Positions 9,145 through 17,089 are shown, numbered from the stretch's first letter. The stretch is 18,802 nucleotides of DNA from Desulfobacteraceae bacterium (GCA_011048855.1 DSCZ01000046.1:1-18802); one strand, 5' to 3'. Translations and numbers: made by a program. The notes: generated by a model not told the origin, from the sequence alone.

Positions 9145-9408
9145 ATGGCAGTTAAAATAAGATTGGCCAGAATGGGCTCCAAGAAAAAACCTTTTTACCG
9201 GATCGTGGCGGCTGACTCCGAATCCCCGAGGGACGGCAAATTCCTGGAAATTCTTGGATACTATGACCCGATGAAAGAACCGGCAACCGTAAAAATGCAC
9301 GAAGAAAAAGTAGCTTACTGGCTCGAAAAAGGAGCTCGGCTTACGGATTCGGCCAAAGTGCTCCTGAAAAAGCAGGGCCTGTTGAACGCCAAACCGGCGG
9401 CAAACTGA
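9145..9408 (+). CDS. rpsP: Small ribosomal subunit protein bS16
   Basis: A ribosomal protein of the 30S body needed for assembly. The 87-residue protein starts [20 protein letters not shown], which is diagnostic of S16, continues with [22 protein letters not shown], and ends with the usual [20 protein letters not shown]. Length is normal. A strong ribosome-binding site (GGGGGTGAT, ending 8 nt before ATG 9145) fixes the start. The gene lies 39 nt after ffh and is followed by khpA and rimM, the standard arrangement. Confidence 0.98.
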   Translation: MAVKIRLARMGSKKKPFYRIVAADSESPRDGKFLEILGYYDPMKEPATVKMHEEKVAYWLEKGARLTDSAKVLLKKQGLLNAKPAAN

Positions 9409-9449
9409 CGGGAATGCAGAGGTGAAATCTTAGACGGAGGTGTGTCGAG

Positions 9450-9680
9450 ATGAAGGAATTGATTACATACATCGCGAAAGCACTCGTGGATAAGCCGGAA
9501 AGTGTCGTGGTAACCGAGATTGAGGGTGAACAGACCTCTGTGATAGAATTAAAAGTTGCCAAAGAAGATCTTGGCAAAGTGATAGGCAAACAAGGCAGAA
9601 CGGCCAGGGCCATGAGAACGATCCTGAGCGCCGCTTCCACTAAGATCAACAAGAGATCGGTTCTGGAGATTCTCGAATAA
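9450..9680 (+). CDS. khpA: KhpA-type KH-domain RNA-binding protein
   Basis: A 76-residue single KH-domain protein of the KhpA (YlqC/UPF0109) family, which sits between rpsP and rimM in many bacteria. In Gram-positive bacteria KhpA pairs with KhpB to bind many RNAs; its role in Desulfobacterota is less clear. The KH signature loop is seen in [20 protein letters not shown], followed by the final helix and strand. An excellent Shine-Dalgarno GGAGGTG precedes ATG 9450 at 9436-9442. The gene ends 2 nt before the rimM start. Confidence 0.93.
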   Translation: MKELITYIAKALVDKPESVVVTEIEGEQTSVIELKVAKEDLGKVIGKQGRTARAMRTILSAASTKINKRSVLEILE

Positions 9681-9682
9681 TC

Positions 9683-10216
9683 TTGAGAAAGGTTTCACCG
9701 CTTGATTTGATTCTCGTGGGGAAAGTCATTCGGCCTCATGGAACCGGGGGGCTTGTCCGTGTTGCTTCCTATGCCGGTTCGGAAGATTCATTCATTGAAG
9801 CGGGAAGCCTTCTGCTCAAAAAGCCAAGCGGAGAAATCCGCAGGTTCAGGGTTATTGACGCCAGGCCCCACAAACGGGTTGTTTTGATGCGTCTGGAAGG
9901 AATCGATTCGATCCCTTCGGCCGAAAATATACGCGGCGCGGACATTTACATTGAAACGAAAAACCTTTCCAGGACAAACGATGAGGTGTTCTGGTTTGAA
10001 CTGATCGGACTTGCGGTCCACCTGGATACAGGTGAGGAAATCGGCAGGATTTCCGGGATAATACCCACACCGGCCCATGATATTTATGTTGTGCGGGAAG
10101 GTTCGAAAGAGTACATGATCCCCGCCGTTCATGAAGTAGTGGAAAAGATAGACATTCAGGCCGGAAGAATCGTGGTGAAACCCCCTGAAGGCTTATTTGA
10201 AGTAAATGAGATTTGA
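9683..10216 (+). CDS. rimM: 16S rRNA processing / 30S maturation factor RimM
   Basis: RimM binds S19 and helps fold the 30S head. The 177-residue product has the RimM N-terminal domain, starting LVGKVIRPHGTGGLVRV, and a C-terminal PRC-barrel with PTPAHDIYVVREGSKEYMIP and VVEKID. The start is uncertain. TTG at 9683 lies 2 nt after the khpA stop and has GGAG about 14 nt upstream. An in-frame GTG at 9716 would begin just at the conserved GKVIRPHG but has no ribosome-binding site. The longer form is preferred because most RimM proteins have a short lead before this motif. It overlaps trmD by 11 nt. Confidence 0.93.
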   Translation: MRKVSPLDLILVGKVIRPHGTGGLVRVASYAGSEDSFIEAGSLLLKKPSGEIRRFRVIDARPHKRVVLMRLEGIDSIPSAENIRGADIYIETKNLSRTNDEVFWFELIGLAVHLDTGEEIGRISGIIPTPAHDIYVVREGSKEYMIPAVHEVVEKIDIQAGRIVVKPPEGLFEVNEI

Positions 10217-10940
10217 TATCCTGACGATATTCCCGGGTATGATTTCATGTTACCTGAGAGAAGGAGTTCTCGGACGAGCTGCGGTGGATGGGCGCATCGA
10301 TATCCGGGTGGTGAACATCCGGGATTTCGCAGAGGGAGTTCATCGAAGCACCGACGACAGGCCGTATGGAGGAGGCGCAGGGATGGTGATGCGCCCGGAT
10401 CCGATTTACCGGGCGCTTGAATCCGTGGAACGGTTGGACGACAGAAGCGGAGTCGTCCTGCTGAGCCCCGGGGGGAAACCATTCAATCAGGCTATGGCAT
10501 GGGAATTTTCCCTGTGGAATCAAATGATATTGATATGCGGCCGCTATGAAGGAGTGGACGAAAGAATAAAGCATCTTTGCGTGGACCGAGAGGTTTCGAT
10601 AGGCGATTATGTTTTGAGCGGAGGAGAGCTTGGGGCACTGGTGGTTATCGAAGCGGTCACCCGCCTGGTTCCCGGAGTACTTGGAGACGACGATTCCGCG
10701 CTCGGGGATTGTTTCGAAGGGGGGATGCTTAAATATCCCCAATACACACGGCCGGCGGAATTCAAGGGATGCCGGGTGCCTCCGGTGCTTTTAAGCGGAA
10801 ATCACGAGGAAATACGTAAATGGCGTAGAAGGGAGGCCTTGAAGCGTACACTCGAAATGAGACCCGACCTTCTCAGGGTAATGGACACGGACGAGGAAGA
10901 CAGAAAAATCCTGGAAGCATTGAGATCTGAGAAATCCTGA
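10206..10940 (+). CDS. trmD: tRNA (guanine37-N1)-methyltransferase TrmD
   Basis: An essential SPOUT methyltransferase that makes m1G37 next to the anticodon and so prevents +1 frameshifting. The 244 residues begin MRFDILTIFPGMI and contain the family hallmarks RPYGGGAGMVMRPDPI, ICGRYEGVDERI and IGDYVLSGGELGALVVIEAV, the last being the trefoil-knot SAM-binding region. The C-terminal part, with KWRRREALKRTL, matches the tRNA-binding helical domain. Length is normal. Translation is probably coupled to rimM, since ATG 10206 lies inside the rimM end. Confidence 0.97.
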   Translation: MRFDILTIFPGMISCYLREGVLGRAAVDGRIDIRVVNIRDFAEGVHRSTDDRPYGGGAGMVMRPDPIYRALESVERLDDRSGVVLLSPGGKPFNQAMAWEFSLWNQMILICGRYEGVDERIKHLCVDREVSIGDYVLSGGELGALVVIEAVTRLVPGVLGDDDSALGDCFEGGMLKYPQYTRPAEFKGCRVPPVLLSGNHEEIRKWRRREALKRTLEMRPDLLRVMDTDEEDRKILEALRSEKS

Positions 10941-11005
10941 TCCACTGGAGGCCGGCGTAAGACCTGTTTCGCATTATCGTAAAGAAAACCGGAACGAGGT
11001 ATCCA

Positions 11006-11569
11006 ATGGAACTCTATATCGGGCTTGTACACCACCCTGTTTACAATAAGCGATACGAAACGATCGCCTCGGCCGTTACAATTTTCGATCTGCATGACAT
11101 CGCCAGAACCGCGGTTACCTACAACGTAAAGCGTTTTCTGGTCATAACCCCGCTTGAAGACCAGCAGCAACTGGTCGGCCGGGTGCTTGATCACTGGGTC
11201 AAAGGTTTCGGAGCCCAGTATAACGGAAATAGAAAGGAAGCACTGGAACTGATAGATATAGTGCCGTCCATCAAAGACGCCATGAAGCAGCTGACAGGGG
11301 AAAACGGGCAGCGGCCTGTTATCGTTGCTACGGACGCCCGTGAAACGGAATTTCGACCCATATCGTTTGAAAATCTCCGTCGGCTTCTGGCGAAAACTGA
11401 TCCCGTCCTTATTCTTTTTGGAACGGCATGGGGACTGCACCGGCAGGTGCTCGAGCAGGCCGACTTTGTTCTGGAACCCGTGAAAGGACCGGTTCATTAC
11501 AACCACCTGTCGGTGAGATCGGCTACTGCTATTATCCTAGACCGGCTCATTGGTACGAACCGCCGGTGA
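11006..11569 (+). CDS. SPOUT-class SAM-dependent RNA methyltransferase of the trmD-rplS operon
   Basis: A 187-residue protein of a family (Pfam Methyltrn_RNA_4, from memory) often found between trmD and rplS in Desulfobacterota and Aquificae. It starts [20 protein letters not shown] and includes [20 protein letters not shown]. The C-terminal part ([19 protein letters not shown], then [20 protein letters not shown]) resembles the SPOUT knot, with a glycine-containing SAM loop and a closing helix. The RNA target is not known to me. GAGGT at 10996-11000 supports ATG 11006. It is separate from TrmD and only distantly similar, so it is not a recent duplicate. It overlaps nothing and is followed by rplS. 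Confidence 0.8.
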   Translation: MELYIGLVHHPVYNKRYETIASAVTIFDLHDIARTAVTYNVKRFLVITPLEDQQQLVGRVLDHWVKGFGAQYNGNRKEALELIDIVPSIKDAMKQLTGENGQRPVIVATDARETEFRPISFENLRRLLAKTDPVLILFGTAWGLHRQVLEQADFVLEPVKGPVHYNHLSVRSATAIILDRLIGTNRR

Positions 11570-11600
11570 TGAAAATGATTTGGAGGAAAAAGAGAAAAAA

Positions 11601-11945
11601 ATGGACGCCATAGAAATAATCGAAAGAGAACAAATGCGGGGCGATATGCCCGATTTCAACCCTGGCGACACCGTGAGAGTGCACGCGCGGATCAGAGAGG
11701 GCGACAAGGAGAGGGTGCAGGTATTTCAGGGAGTTGTAATACGAAAACGGGGCGGTCGGACCGGAGCGACATTCACGGTGAGAAAAGTCTCTTACGGCGT
11801 GGGTGTTGAAAGGGTTTTCCCGATGCATTCCCCTATAATCGATCGCGTAGAAATCCTCACCCGGGGAAAAGTAAGGCGCGCCAAGCTTTACTACCTTAGA
11901 AACCTTCGTGGTAAGGCCGCAAGAATTAAGGAAAAAAGGAACTAG
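11601..11945 (+). CDS. rplS: Large ribosomal subunit protein bL19
   Basis: A ribosomal protein at the 30S-50S interface. The 114-residue product from ATG 11601 reads [19 protein letters not shown], the usual L19 beginning. It continues with [20 protein letters not shown] and [21 protein letters not shown], then [20 protein letters not shown] and [16 protein letters not shown]. An open frame extends upstream to 11550, but those 17 residues are not part of L19 and overlap the preceding gene. GGAGG at 11582-11586 followed by an A-rich spacer serves the chosen start. Length is normal. Confidence 0.97.
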   Translation: MDAIEIIEREQMRGDMPDFNPGDTVRVHARIREGDKERVQVFQGVVIRKRGGRTGATFTVRKVSYGVGVERVFPMHSPIIDRVEILTRGKVRRAKLYYLRNLRGKAARIKEKRN

Positions 11946-12030
11946 CGCCTAAAAATTTAACTTTGGATGACGTATCGGCCGATCCGTTTATAGGTTTTAT
12001 GTTGTTTGGATCGTGCAGTGTTGATGCTCA

Positions 12031-12687
12031 GTGAGCCTACCGCCTGAAAATCTTACCCTCTTCGGTGAAGCGGGGCGGATCTGTTCGCCGGGTCCGTTCT
12101 ATTTCGAGACCTCAGTCCGTGGATCCGGGTATCGACGGATTGCCGGCGTTGACGAAGCCGGCCGGGGTCCCCTCGCCGGTCCCGTGGTGGCGGCAGCGGT
12201 TATATTGCCTGAGGGTGAAATGCTCGCCGGTGTGACCGATTCCAAACAGATGAGCGCGGAGGCCAGGAAAAAGGCTTTCGAAACCATTACGAAGCGGGCT
12301 GTTTCCGTTGCGGTGGGTGTCGTCTCTCATCGTTACATAGACAAAAACAACATCCTTCGCGCAACATTGGAGGCAATGAGAAGAGCGGCCGCTGCACTGG
12401 ACCCCGGACCTGATTTTCTACTTGTGGACGGGATAAACAAGGTGCCCTTGCCGATACGACAGCTTTGCATAAAAAAGGGCGACCGGCGGAGCATGAGCAT
12501 ATCCGCGGCATCGGTGATCGCCAAGGTTTACCGGGATCGAATAATGGAGGCCTATCACGGGCAATTCCCGGATTACGGCTTCAACGCCCATAAAGGTTAC
12601 GGAACCGCAATGCACCTGGCAGCACTCCGTTGCCTAGGCCCATGCAGCGTGCACAGGACGAGTTTCAAGGGAGTTCTCAATCCATGA
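12031..12687 (+). CDS. rnhB: Ribonuclease HII
   Basis: Cleaves RNA in RNA-DNA hybrids and at single ribonucleotides misincorporated in DNA. The 218-residue protein shows the four carboxylates of the family: Asp41 and Glu42 in GVDEAGRGPLAGPV, Asp133 in LLVDGINKVP, and Asp169 in SVIAKVYRDRIM. The start is the GTG at 12031. The lead of about 35 residues before the conserved core is longer than in many RNase HII proteins, so a later start cannot be ruled out. An 85-nt gap separates it from rplS. Its stop shares an ATGA with the yraN start, so the two are translationally coupled. Confidence 0.95.
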   Translation: MSLPPENLTLFGEAGRICSPGPFYFETSVRGSGYRRIAGVDEAGRGPLAGPVVAAAVILPEGEMLAGVTDSKQMSAEARKKAFETITKRAVSVAVGVVSHRYIDKNNILRATLEAMRRAAAALDPGPDFLLVDGINKVPLPIRQLCIKKGDRRSMSISAASVIAKVYRDRIMEAYHGQFPDYGFNAHKGYGTAMHLAALRCLGPCSVHRTSFKGVLNP

Positions 12688-13052
12688 CCAGGGAACGGCT
12701 CGAACTCGGGATGCGCGGCGAACAGCTTGCCGTCGAAAAACTGAAAGGGCTCGGTTATAAGGTCCTGGAACGAAACTACAGATGTCCGTTCGGAGAAATC
12801 GATCTTATAGCACGGCATCATAAAACACTGGTTTTTGTTGAAATCAAGACACGGCGGGGTAGACCCCTGGCATACGCGAAAGAGGCGGTGAACGCCGGCA
12901 AACGAAGACGGCTGTCCAAGACGGCACTCGCTTATATGAAGGCCAATGGGGCGTGCGATTCCAGCGCACGTTTCGATGTGGTCGCGGTGAGTCTGATAAA
13001 CGGCCCTCCAGAGGTCGAAGTCGTTACCGACGCTTTTGAACTGGCCTATTGA
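12684..13052 (+). CDS. yraN: YraN/UPF0102 family endonuclease-like protein
   Basis: A 122-residue protein of the YraN family, which has a PD-(D/E)xK nuclease-like fold and is commonly found next to rnhB. Its cellular role is not settled. Visible motifs are GMRGEQLAVEKLKGLGYKVL, then RNYRCPFGEIDLIARH and LVFVEIKTRRG, where Asp of GEIDLI and Glu-x-Lys of VEIKTR fit the nuclease active-site pattern. ATG 12684 is chosen because AAGGGAG lies at 12667-12673 and because it forms an ATGA overlap with the rnhB stop. An upstream in-frame ATG at 12630 would lie deep inside rnhB. Confidence 0.93.
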   Translation: MTRERLELGMRGEQLAVEKLKGLGYKVLERNYRCPFGEIDLIARHHKTLVFVEIKTRRGRPLAYAKEAVNAGKRRRLSKTALAYMKANGACDSSARFDVVAVSLINGPPEVEVVTDAFELAY

Positions 13053-13071
13053 ACCGCTGGTCAAATGAAGC

Positions 13072-13977
13072 ATGGCGGCTATGGAAGCGGAAGAAATCAT
13101 TCCCTGTGGGACCGATGCAGGGATATTATACGTGGTGGCAACGCCGCTCGGCAATCTCGACGATATAACTTACCGGGCTGTGGAAGTACTTTCAGCGGTG
13201 GATATGATAGCCGCTGAAAATGTTTCCCGCACCCGGACTTTGTGCGGCCGTTACAACATCCGCACGAAGGTCGTCAGTTACCGTCGGGAAAATCAGGAAA
13301 CCCGGACGCCCAGGTTGCTCGAAAATCTGGTATCCGGTAAAAATATAGCCCTTGTCAGTGACGCCGGAACTCCGGGGATTTCAGATCCGGGCGGCTACCT
13401 TGTCCATGCTGCGGCAGGCGCACAAATTGTTGTTCGACCTGTGCCCGGGCCCTGCGCGGTAATCGGGGCGCTTTCGGTTTCTGCGATGCCGGCAGAGAAA
13501 TTTGTTTTTCTTGGGTTTCTTCCGAATAAAGCCGCACGCCGACGCAAGGTGCTGGCATCACTTAAAAATGAGGAACGGACCGTTGTCTTTTTCGAAGCCC
13601 CTCACAGGCTTCGTCCTGCACTGTCCGATTTGAAGGATACCCTTGGAGACAGGCGCGTGGTCGTAGCCCGCGAGATGACGAAGATTTTCGAAGAATTTAT
13701 TCGAGGGCCTGTAAGTTCGGTACTGGAATTCCTCCCTTCGGGGGTGAAGGGAGAGCTCACTATTGTGGTTGAAGGTTGCAGGTCTGATCAACGTTCAATG
13801 GTAGCGCCCGAAGATGTATCTGAAAAGGTTGATAAATTATTAATGGACCGTGACATCAGCCTGAGAGAGGTGGCCGAACGTTTTTCTGCGGAAAACGACA
13901 TCACTTACCGGCGCGCTTATAAAATATGCCTTGAGAGAAAAAAATTTCTGGAACAGACTGTCGAAAATGGAGATTGA
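13072..13977 (+). CDS. rsmI: 16S rRNA (cytidine1402-2'-O)-methyltransferase RsmI
   Basis: Methylates the 2'-OH of C1402 in the decoding centre. The 301 residues belong to the tetrapyrrole-methylase fold, with LYVVATPLGNLDDITYRA, LVSDAGTPGISDPGGYLV, PVPGPCAVIGALSVSAMP, FFEAPHRL and REMTKIFEEFIRG all clear. The motif that usually reads AEDTRxTR is AENVSRTR here (residues 48-55), so the conserved Asp and first Arg are replaced. Two ATG codons are possible (13072 and 13081); neither has a good Shine-Dalgarno, and the first is given. The gene overlaps the HPr gene by 11 nt. Confidence 0.95.
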   Translation: MAAMEAEEIIPCGTDAGILYVVATPLGNLDDITYRAVEVLSAVDMIAAENVSRTRTLCGRYNIRTKVVSYRRENQETRTPRLLENLVSGKNIALVSDAGTPGISDPGGYLVHAAAGAQIVVRPVPGPCAVIGALSVSAMPAEKFVFLGFLPNKAARRRKVLASLKNEERTVVFFEAPHRLRPALSDLKDTLGDRRVVVAREMTKIFEEFIRGPVSSVLEFLPSGVKGELTIVVEGCRSDQRSMVAPEDVSEKVDKLLMDRDISLREVAERFSAENDITYRRAYKICLERKKFLEQTVENGD

Positions 13978-14239
13978 ACGTTCCTTTAAAGTCAATAACT
14001 CGCTGGGACTTCATGCAAGGGCTGCGGCAAGAATCATTGAACTCGGGAAACACTTCAGCGCCAGGCTGTATCTTAGAAAAGAAGACACTGAAGTCGACGG
14101 CGACGGGATTCTTTCGATTCTATCCCTTGCCTGTACAAAAGGAACAACTGTAAAAGCAAGAATAAACGGAGAAGATGCAGAAGCGTTCATGGAAGCGCTT
14201 GAAAATCTCTTTGTAAATAAATTCGGTGAAAAATTATGA
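13967..14239 (+). CDS. ptsH: Phosphocarrier protein HPr
   Basis: A small PTS phosphocarrier that receives phosphate from enzyme I on a histidine and passes it to EIIA domains. From ATG 13967 it has 90 residues, with the active site in NSLGLHARAA (His16) followed by Arg18. The region around the regulatory serine of Gram-positive HPr reads VDGDGILSILSL. The aligned position is Gly47, so HPr kinase/phosphorylase control at this site is not expected. The start lies inside the rsmI end (11-nt overlap), and the stop shares ATGA with the enzyme I start, a tightly coupled arrangement. An open frame extends upstream to 13931, but those codons belong to the rsmI overlap. Confidence 0.93.
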   Translation: MEIERSFKVNNSLGLHARAAARIIELGKHFSARLYLRKEDTEVDGDGILSILSLACTKGTTVKARINGEDAEAFMEALENLFVNKFGEKL

Positions 14240-16032
14240 CAATGGAAAACCAAAACGAAAACAGAGAACTTAGAGGGATCCCTGTATCTCCCGGTATAAT
14301 AATCGGCAAGGCTCACCTGGTAGACCGTTCGAGAGTTAAGATCAGTTATCGTTATCTTATCAAAAGCGAACAGATCGAGGATGAAATAAAAAGACTGAAT
14401 GATGCCGTGGCAGCCATGGAAGACCGGCTTTCAGAAATTAAAAACCGTATGCCGGAGAAAGCCAGAGATCATTCTTATATACTTGACAGTCACATGATGA
14501 TCCTTAAGGACAGCATGCTGACCGACTCCTCCATCGAAAAAATAAAAAAGGAAAAGATAAATGCAGAGTGGGCGCTTAAAAAATCTTTTGATGAAATATC
14601 CCTTATTTTCTCGCAAATCGACGACGATTATATCAGCAGGCGCATCAGCGATGTGGAATATGTGGTCGAAGGGGTTCTGAGGAATTTAAGCGGAGAACAA
14701 CAACAAAACCTAAACAAAATAAACGAGCGGGTTATCATCGTCGCCCGTGACCTTTCCCCGTCCGATACCAGTGAACTCAACATAGGAAAGGTTATGGGCT
14801 TCATTACCGATGGCGGAGGTAAAACCTCTCACACAGGTATCCTGGCTCAAGCGCTGAACATCCCGGCGGTTGTCGGCCTGGAATCGGCCACTACCATGGT
14901 TCAAGAAGGAGACCTTCTGGTAGTCGACGGCAACTCCGGTAAAGTGACCATCAACCCCGATGATGAAACGATTATTTTCTACCAGGAAAAACAGCTCAAA
15001 GATGAAGAATACAAATCGAGTATCGCCAGAACCTGCCACCTCCCATCTGTCACCATGGACGGCCATCACGTTCCGGTGCGAGCCAACATCGAGTTCATGG
15101 AAGAAATCACGGCAGTGAGGGACTACGGAGGCGAAGGCATTGGTTTATACCGGACCGAGTTCCTGTACCTGAGGAGCAAGGGGATGCCCCCGGAAGACGA
15201 GCTGTTCGAAAATTATAAAGAAGTGGCCGAGTTGATTTTTCCCGATCCGGTGACTATCCGGACGCTTGATCTGGGCGGTGATAAACTCGGGCCGCCTTTC
15301 AAAACGACGGATGAAATCAACCCGGCGCTGGGTCTGCGAGCAATAAGATTCTGTCTCAGAGAAACCGCCATATTCAAATGTCAGCTCAGGGCGATATTAA
15401 GAGCCAGCATATACGGGAAAATGCAGATCATGTTCCCGATGATTTCCGGTGTGCAGGAGTTTCTTGATGCAAAAACGATATTTGACGAGGTGAAAAGGGA
15501 ACTGAATGAAAAAGGGATCGATTACGACCGTGAAATGAAAGTCGGCATCATGATCGAGGTGCCCTCGGCGGTCACGATGGCGGATGTGCTCGCCAGACAC
15601 GTGGATTTTTTCAGCATAGGAACCAATGACCTGATTCAATATGCATTGGCGAGCGATCGAATCAACGAACACGTTGCACATATGTTTCAACCTTTCCATC
15701 CAGCTATTTTGAGGATGATCCGACATGTTGTCCTGGCCGCCGAAGAGGCCGAAATTCCTGTGGCGCTGTGCGGCGAGATGGCCGGCGACCCCCGCTGTAT
15801 TCCCGTTTTGCTCGGTCTGGGGCTCACGGACCTCAGCATGAACGCCCAGTCGATACCCATGGCCAAGGCAATGATAAGAAGTATATCGATGAAAGAGGCC
15901 CGGCTTGATTTCCTGAAAGTCATTTCGCTTGGAACCGCGGCCGAAGTCCATGAATACATAGACCAGCGGATCAAAACTGTCTTTCCAGAAGCGATTTTCG
16001 CCGAGAATGGTGTGCGCCGCGCTTCTGCATGA
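14236..16032 (+). CDS. ptsI: Phosphoenolpyruvate-protein phosphotransferase (PTS enzyme I)
   Basis: Transfers phosphate from phosphoenolpyruvate to HPr, the first step of the PTS. The 598 residues contain the N-terminal domain GIPVSPGIIIGKAHLV, the phosphorylated His199 in GGGKTSHTGILA, the PEP-utilising barrel with GEGIGLYRTEFLYL and IEVPSAV, GTNDLIQY (from Gly462), and active-site Cys512 in LCGEMAGDP. Catalytic residues are all intact. ATG 14236 overlaps the HPr stop; a second ATG at 14242 is also possible. No EII genes are in the window, so whether the system imports sugar or only regulates cannot be read here. Confidence 0.97.
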   Translation: MTMENQNENRELRGIPVSPGIIIGKAHLVDRSRVKISYRYLIKSEQIEDEIKRLNDAVAAMEDRLSEIKNRMPEKARDHSYILDSHMMILKDSMLTDSSIEKIKKEKINAEWALKKSFDEISLIFSQIDDDYISRRISDVEYVVEGVLRNLSGEQQQNLNKINERVIIVARDLSPSDTSELNIGKVMGFITDGGGKTSHTGILAQALNIPAVVGLESATTMVQEGDLLVVDGNSGKVTINPDDETIIFYQEKQLKDEEYKSSIARTCHLPSVTMDGHHVPVRANIEFMEEITAVRDYGGEGIGLYRTEFLYLRSKGMPPEDELFENYKEVAELIFPDPVTIRTLDLGGDKLGPPFKTTDEINPALGLRAIRFCLRETAIFKCQLRAILRASIYGKMQIMFPMISGVQEFLDAKTIFDEVKRELNEKGIDYDREMKVGIMIEVPSAVTMADVLARHVDFFSIGTNDLIQYALASDRINEHVAHMFQPFHPAILRMIRHVVLAAEEAEIPVALCGEMAGDPRCIPVLLGLGLTDLSMNAQSIPMAKAMIRSISMKEARLDFLKVISLGTAAEVHEYIDQRIKTVFPEAIFAENGVRRASA

Positions 16033-16071
16033 ACAAAAACCCGGGCTGCACGATGCTGGAAGGTGAAGTTG

Positions 16072-16530
16072 ATGGCCGTTAAAATCGTTTGCCGCAACAA
16101 AAAAGCTACGTTCGACTACTTTATAGACGAAACCATAGAAGCCGGCATGGTTCTGCTGGGACCGGAAGTAAAAAGCCTGCGCGAGGGGCGGGGAAACCTT
16201 TCGGACAGCCACGCACGAATCAAGGGCGGGGAGGTTTTCCTGCATAACATGCACATTTCCCCTTACCCCTATGCGCATTACCAGGAGCTCGATCCGTTGA
16301 GAACTAGAAAGCTTCTTTTGAACAACCGCGAGATAAAGCGGTTGATCGGCAAGACCGAAGAGAAGGGGTACACCATGATACCTACAAAAGTGTACTTCAA
16401 TGATAAAGGCCGCGCGAAAGTGGAACTGGCCCTGGCCAGGGGCAAAAAGAAGTACGACAAACGCCGCGCCCTGAAGGAAAAAGAACTCAAACGGGAGATA
16501 GATCAGGCCCGAAAAAAGCAGGATTATTGA
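16072..16530 (+). CDS. smpB: SsrA-binding protein SmpB
   Basis: SmpB binds tmRNA and brings it to stalled ribosomes; its basic C-terminal tail occupies the mRNA channel. The 152-residue protein has [20 protein letters not shown], the signature [30 protein letters not shown] and a very basic tail ([20 protein letters not shown]). ATG 16072 is supported by GGAAGG at 16058-16063, 8 nt upstream; an in-frame GTG at 16063 overlaps that site and is rejected. The tmRNA gene follows 50 nt downstream, so both trans-translation partners are adjacent. The ssrA promoter begins at the smpB stop codon. Confidence 0.97.
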   Translation: MAVKIVCRNKKATFDYFIDETIEAGMVLLGPEVKSLREGRGNLSDSHARIKGGEVFLHNMHISPYPYAHYQELDPLRTRKLLLNNREIKRLIGKTEEKGYTMIPTKVYFNDKGRAKVELALARGKKKYDKRRALKEKELKREIDQARKKQDY

Positions 16531-16555
16531 CAATTACCCTTAGGGTGGTTATCTT
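16527..16555 (+). promoter_or_regulatory. Promoter of the tmRNA gene
   Basis: TTGACA (16527-16532) matches the -35 consensus exactly and overlaps the smpB stop codon. A 17-nt spacer leads to TATCTT (16550-16555, four of six matches). The expected transcription start, about 7 nt downstream, would give a precursor leader of roughly 18 nt before the mature tmRNA 5' end. It explains strong independent expression of ssrA at the end of the smpB transcript. Confidence 0.6.
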
Positions 16556-16580
16556 AAAGGTACGATGCCCTTTCAGACAT

Positions 16581-16937
16581 GGGGGCGAAACGGCTTCGAC
16601 GGGGATAGTTGAAGTCAAGGTTGCATGCCGAGGTACCAGCTGCTCGTAAAAACGGTTGGGATAAACACAAACGCAGACGATTATTCGTATGCCCTAGCCG
16701 CGTAAGCGGCTAGCGTCCCGTGGGTTTATGCCCGCGAAACCCGACCGGGGCGTCGACTCAGTGGGCTAGCCGATCCGGGTTCCTGCAAACCGGTTAGGTG
16801 AAAACTTTTGCAGGTGTGTTTTCGAGGAGTCTTGCTCGATTACGAATCGAAAGCGAAAAATTTTAGATCGAGATATGCATGTAGACGCCTTGACGGAATG
16901 TTTCCGGACGGGGGTTCGACTCCCCCCGCCTCCACCA
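16581..16937 (+). ncRNA. ssrA: Transfer-messenger RNA (tmRNA)
   Basis: Rescues stalled ribosomes by acting first as alanyl-tRNA, then as a short mRNA. The 5' end has the hallmark GGGGGCGAAACGGCTTCGAC. The 3' end has the T-arm GGGGGTTCGACTCCCCC, the acceptor strand GCCTCCA that pairs with the 5' end, and an encoded CCA ending at 16937. The tag frame begins at GCA 16673. The stop codon lies in a perfect hairpin, CTAGCCGC-GTAA-GCGGCTAG (16694-16713), corresponding to helix 5. The 357-nt length is normal for a one-piece tmRNA. The right-hand neighbour begins directly after the CCA, so this 3' end may mark an element junction. Confidence 0.97.
16673..16705 (+). other. tmRNA proteolysis-tag reading frame (ADDYSYALAA)
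   Basis: Resume codon GCA followed by GAC GAT TAT TCG TAT GCC CTA GCC GCG TAA encodes ADDYSYALAA; the charged alanine adds a residue before it. The C-terminal ALAA is the usual signal recognised by ClpXP-type proteases, and the ADDY-Y-A-A pattern fits tags of Desulfobacterota. The resume codon is inferred from the preceding ATAAAC context and from the tag pattern. Confidence 0.85.
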
Positions 16938-16943
16938 TGCTTC

Positions 16944-17026
16944 GCCTCTAGAGAGGCTACACGTGGCAGCTTGTCCTGCGTAGCTGAAAGCGGAGCAGGA
17001 GCTGAAGAATTCCGGTGGTTCTGCCA
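16944..17026 (+). ncRNA. Structured region between tmRNA and GIY-YIG gene
   Basis: A run of complementary segments lies just after the tmRNA CCA. First comes a hairpin GCCTC-TAGA-GAGGC (16944-16957). Then a nested structure is closed by TGGCAG (16964-16969) with CTGCCA (17021-17026), containing TCCTGC (16974-16979) with GCAGGA (16995-17000) and a small GCT-GAA-AGC tip (16983-16991). CTT/AAG pairs may extend the inner stem. There is no T-run, so it is not a standard terminator. It may be a tmRNA 3' trailer, a processing signal, or a leader or recognition structure of the downstream nuclease gene. No known RNA family is recognised. Confidence 0.45.
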
Positions 17027-17089
17027 ATAAACACCTAGATCGCCAAGGTGAAGCGTAACAGGCGCTACCGAACACAACCCGGGCTTTTC

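Noticed and set aside
15397..16533. Minus-strand open frame of 378 residues
   Set aside because: It lies antisense to ptsI and smpB, both with intact catalytic or family motifs; its sequence shows no domain and it comes from codon bias on the opposite strand.
16938..17030. Folded segment considered as a Rho-independent terminator of ssrA
   Set aside because: The stems are not followed by a T-run, and the structure is nested and long; it was kept as a structured region of unknown role.
16766..17077. Minus-strand open frames of 103 and 70 residues (including a SRTPV / ESNPRPE-type peptide) across the tmRNA
   Set aside because: They are antisense to the mature tmRNA 3' part. Peptides of this type are a classic false gene call on tRNA and tmRNA complements.
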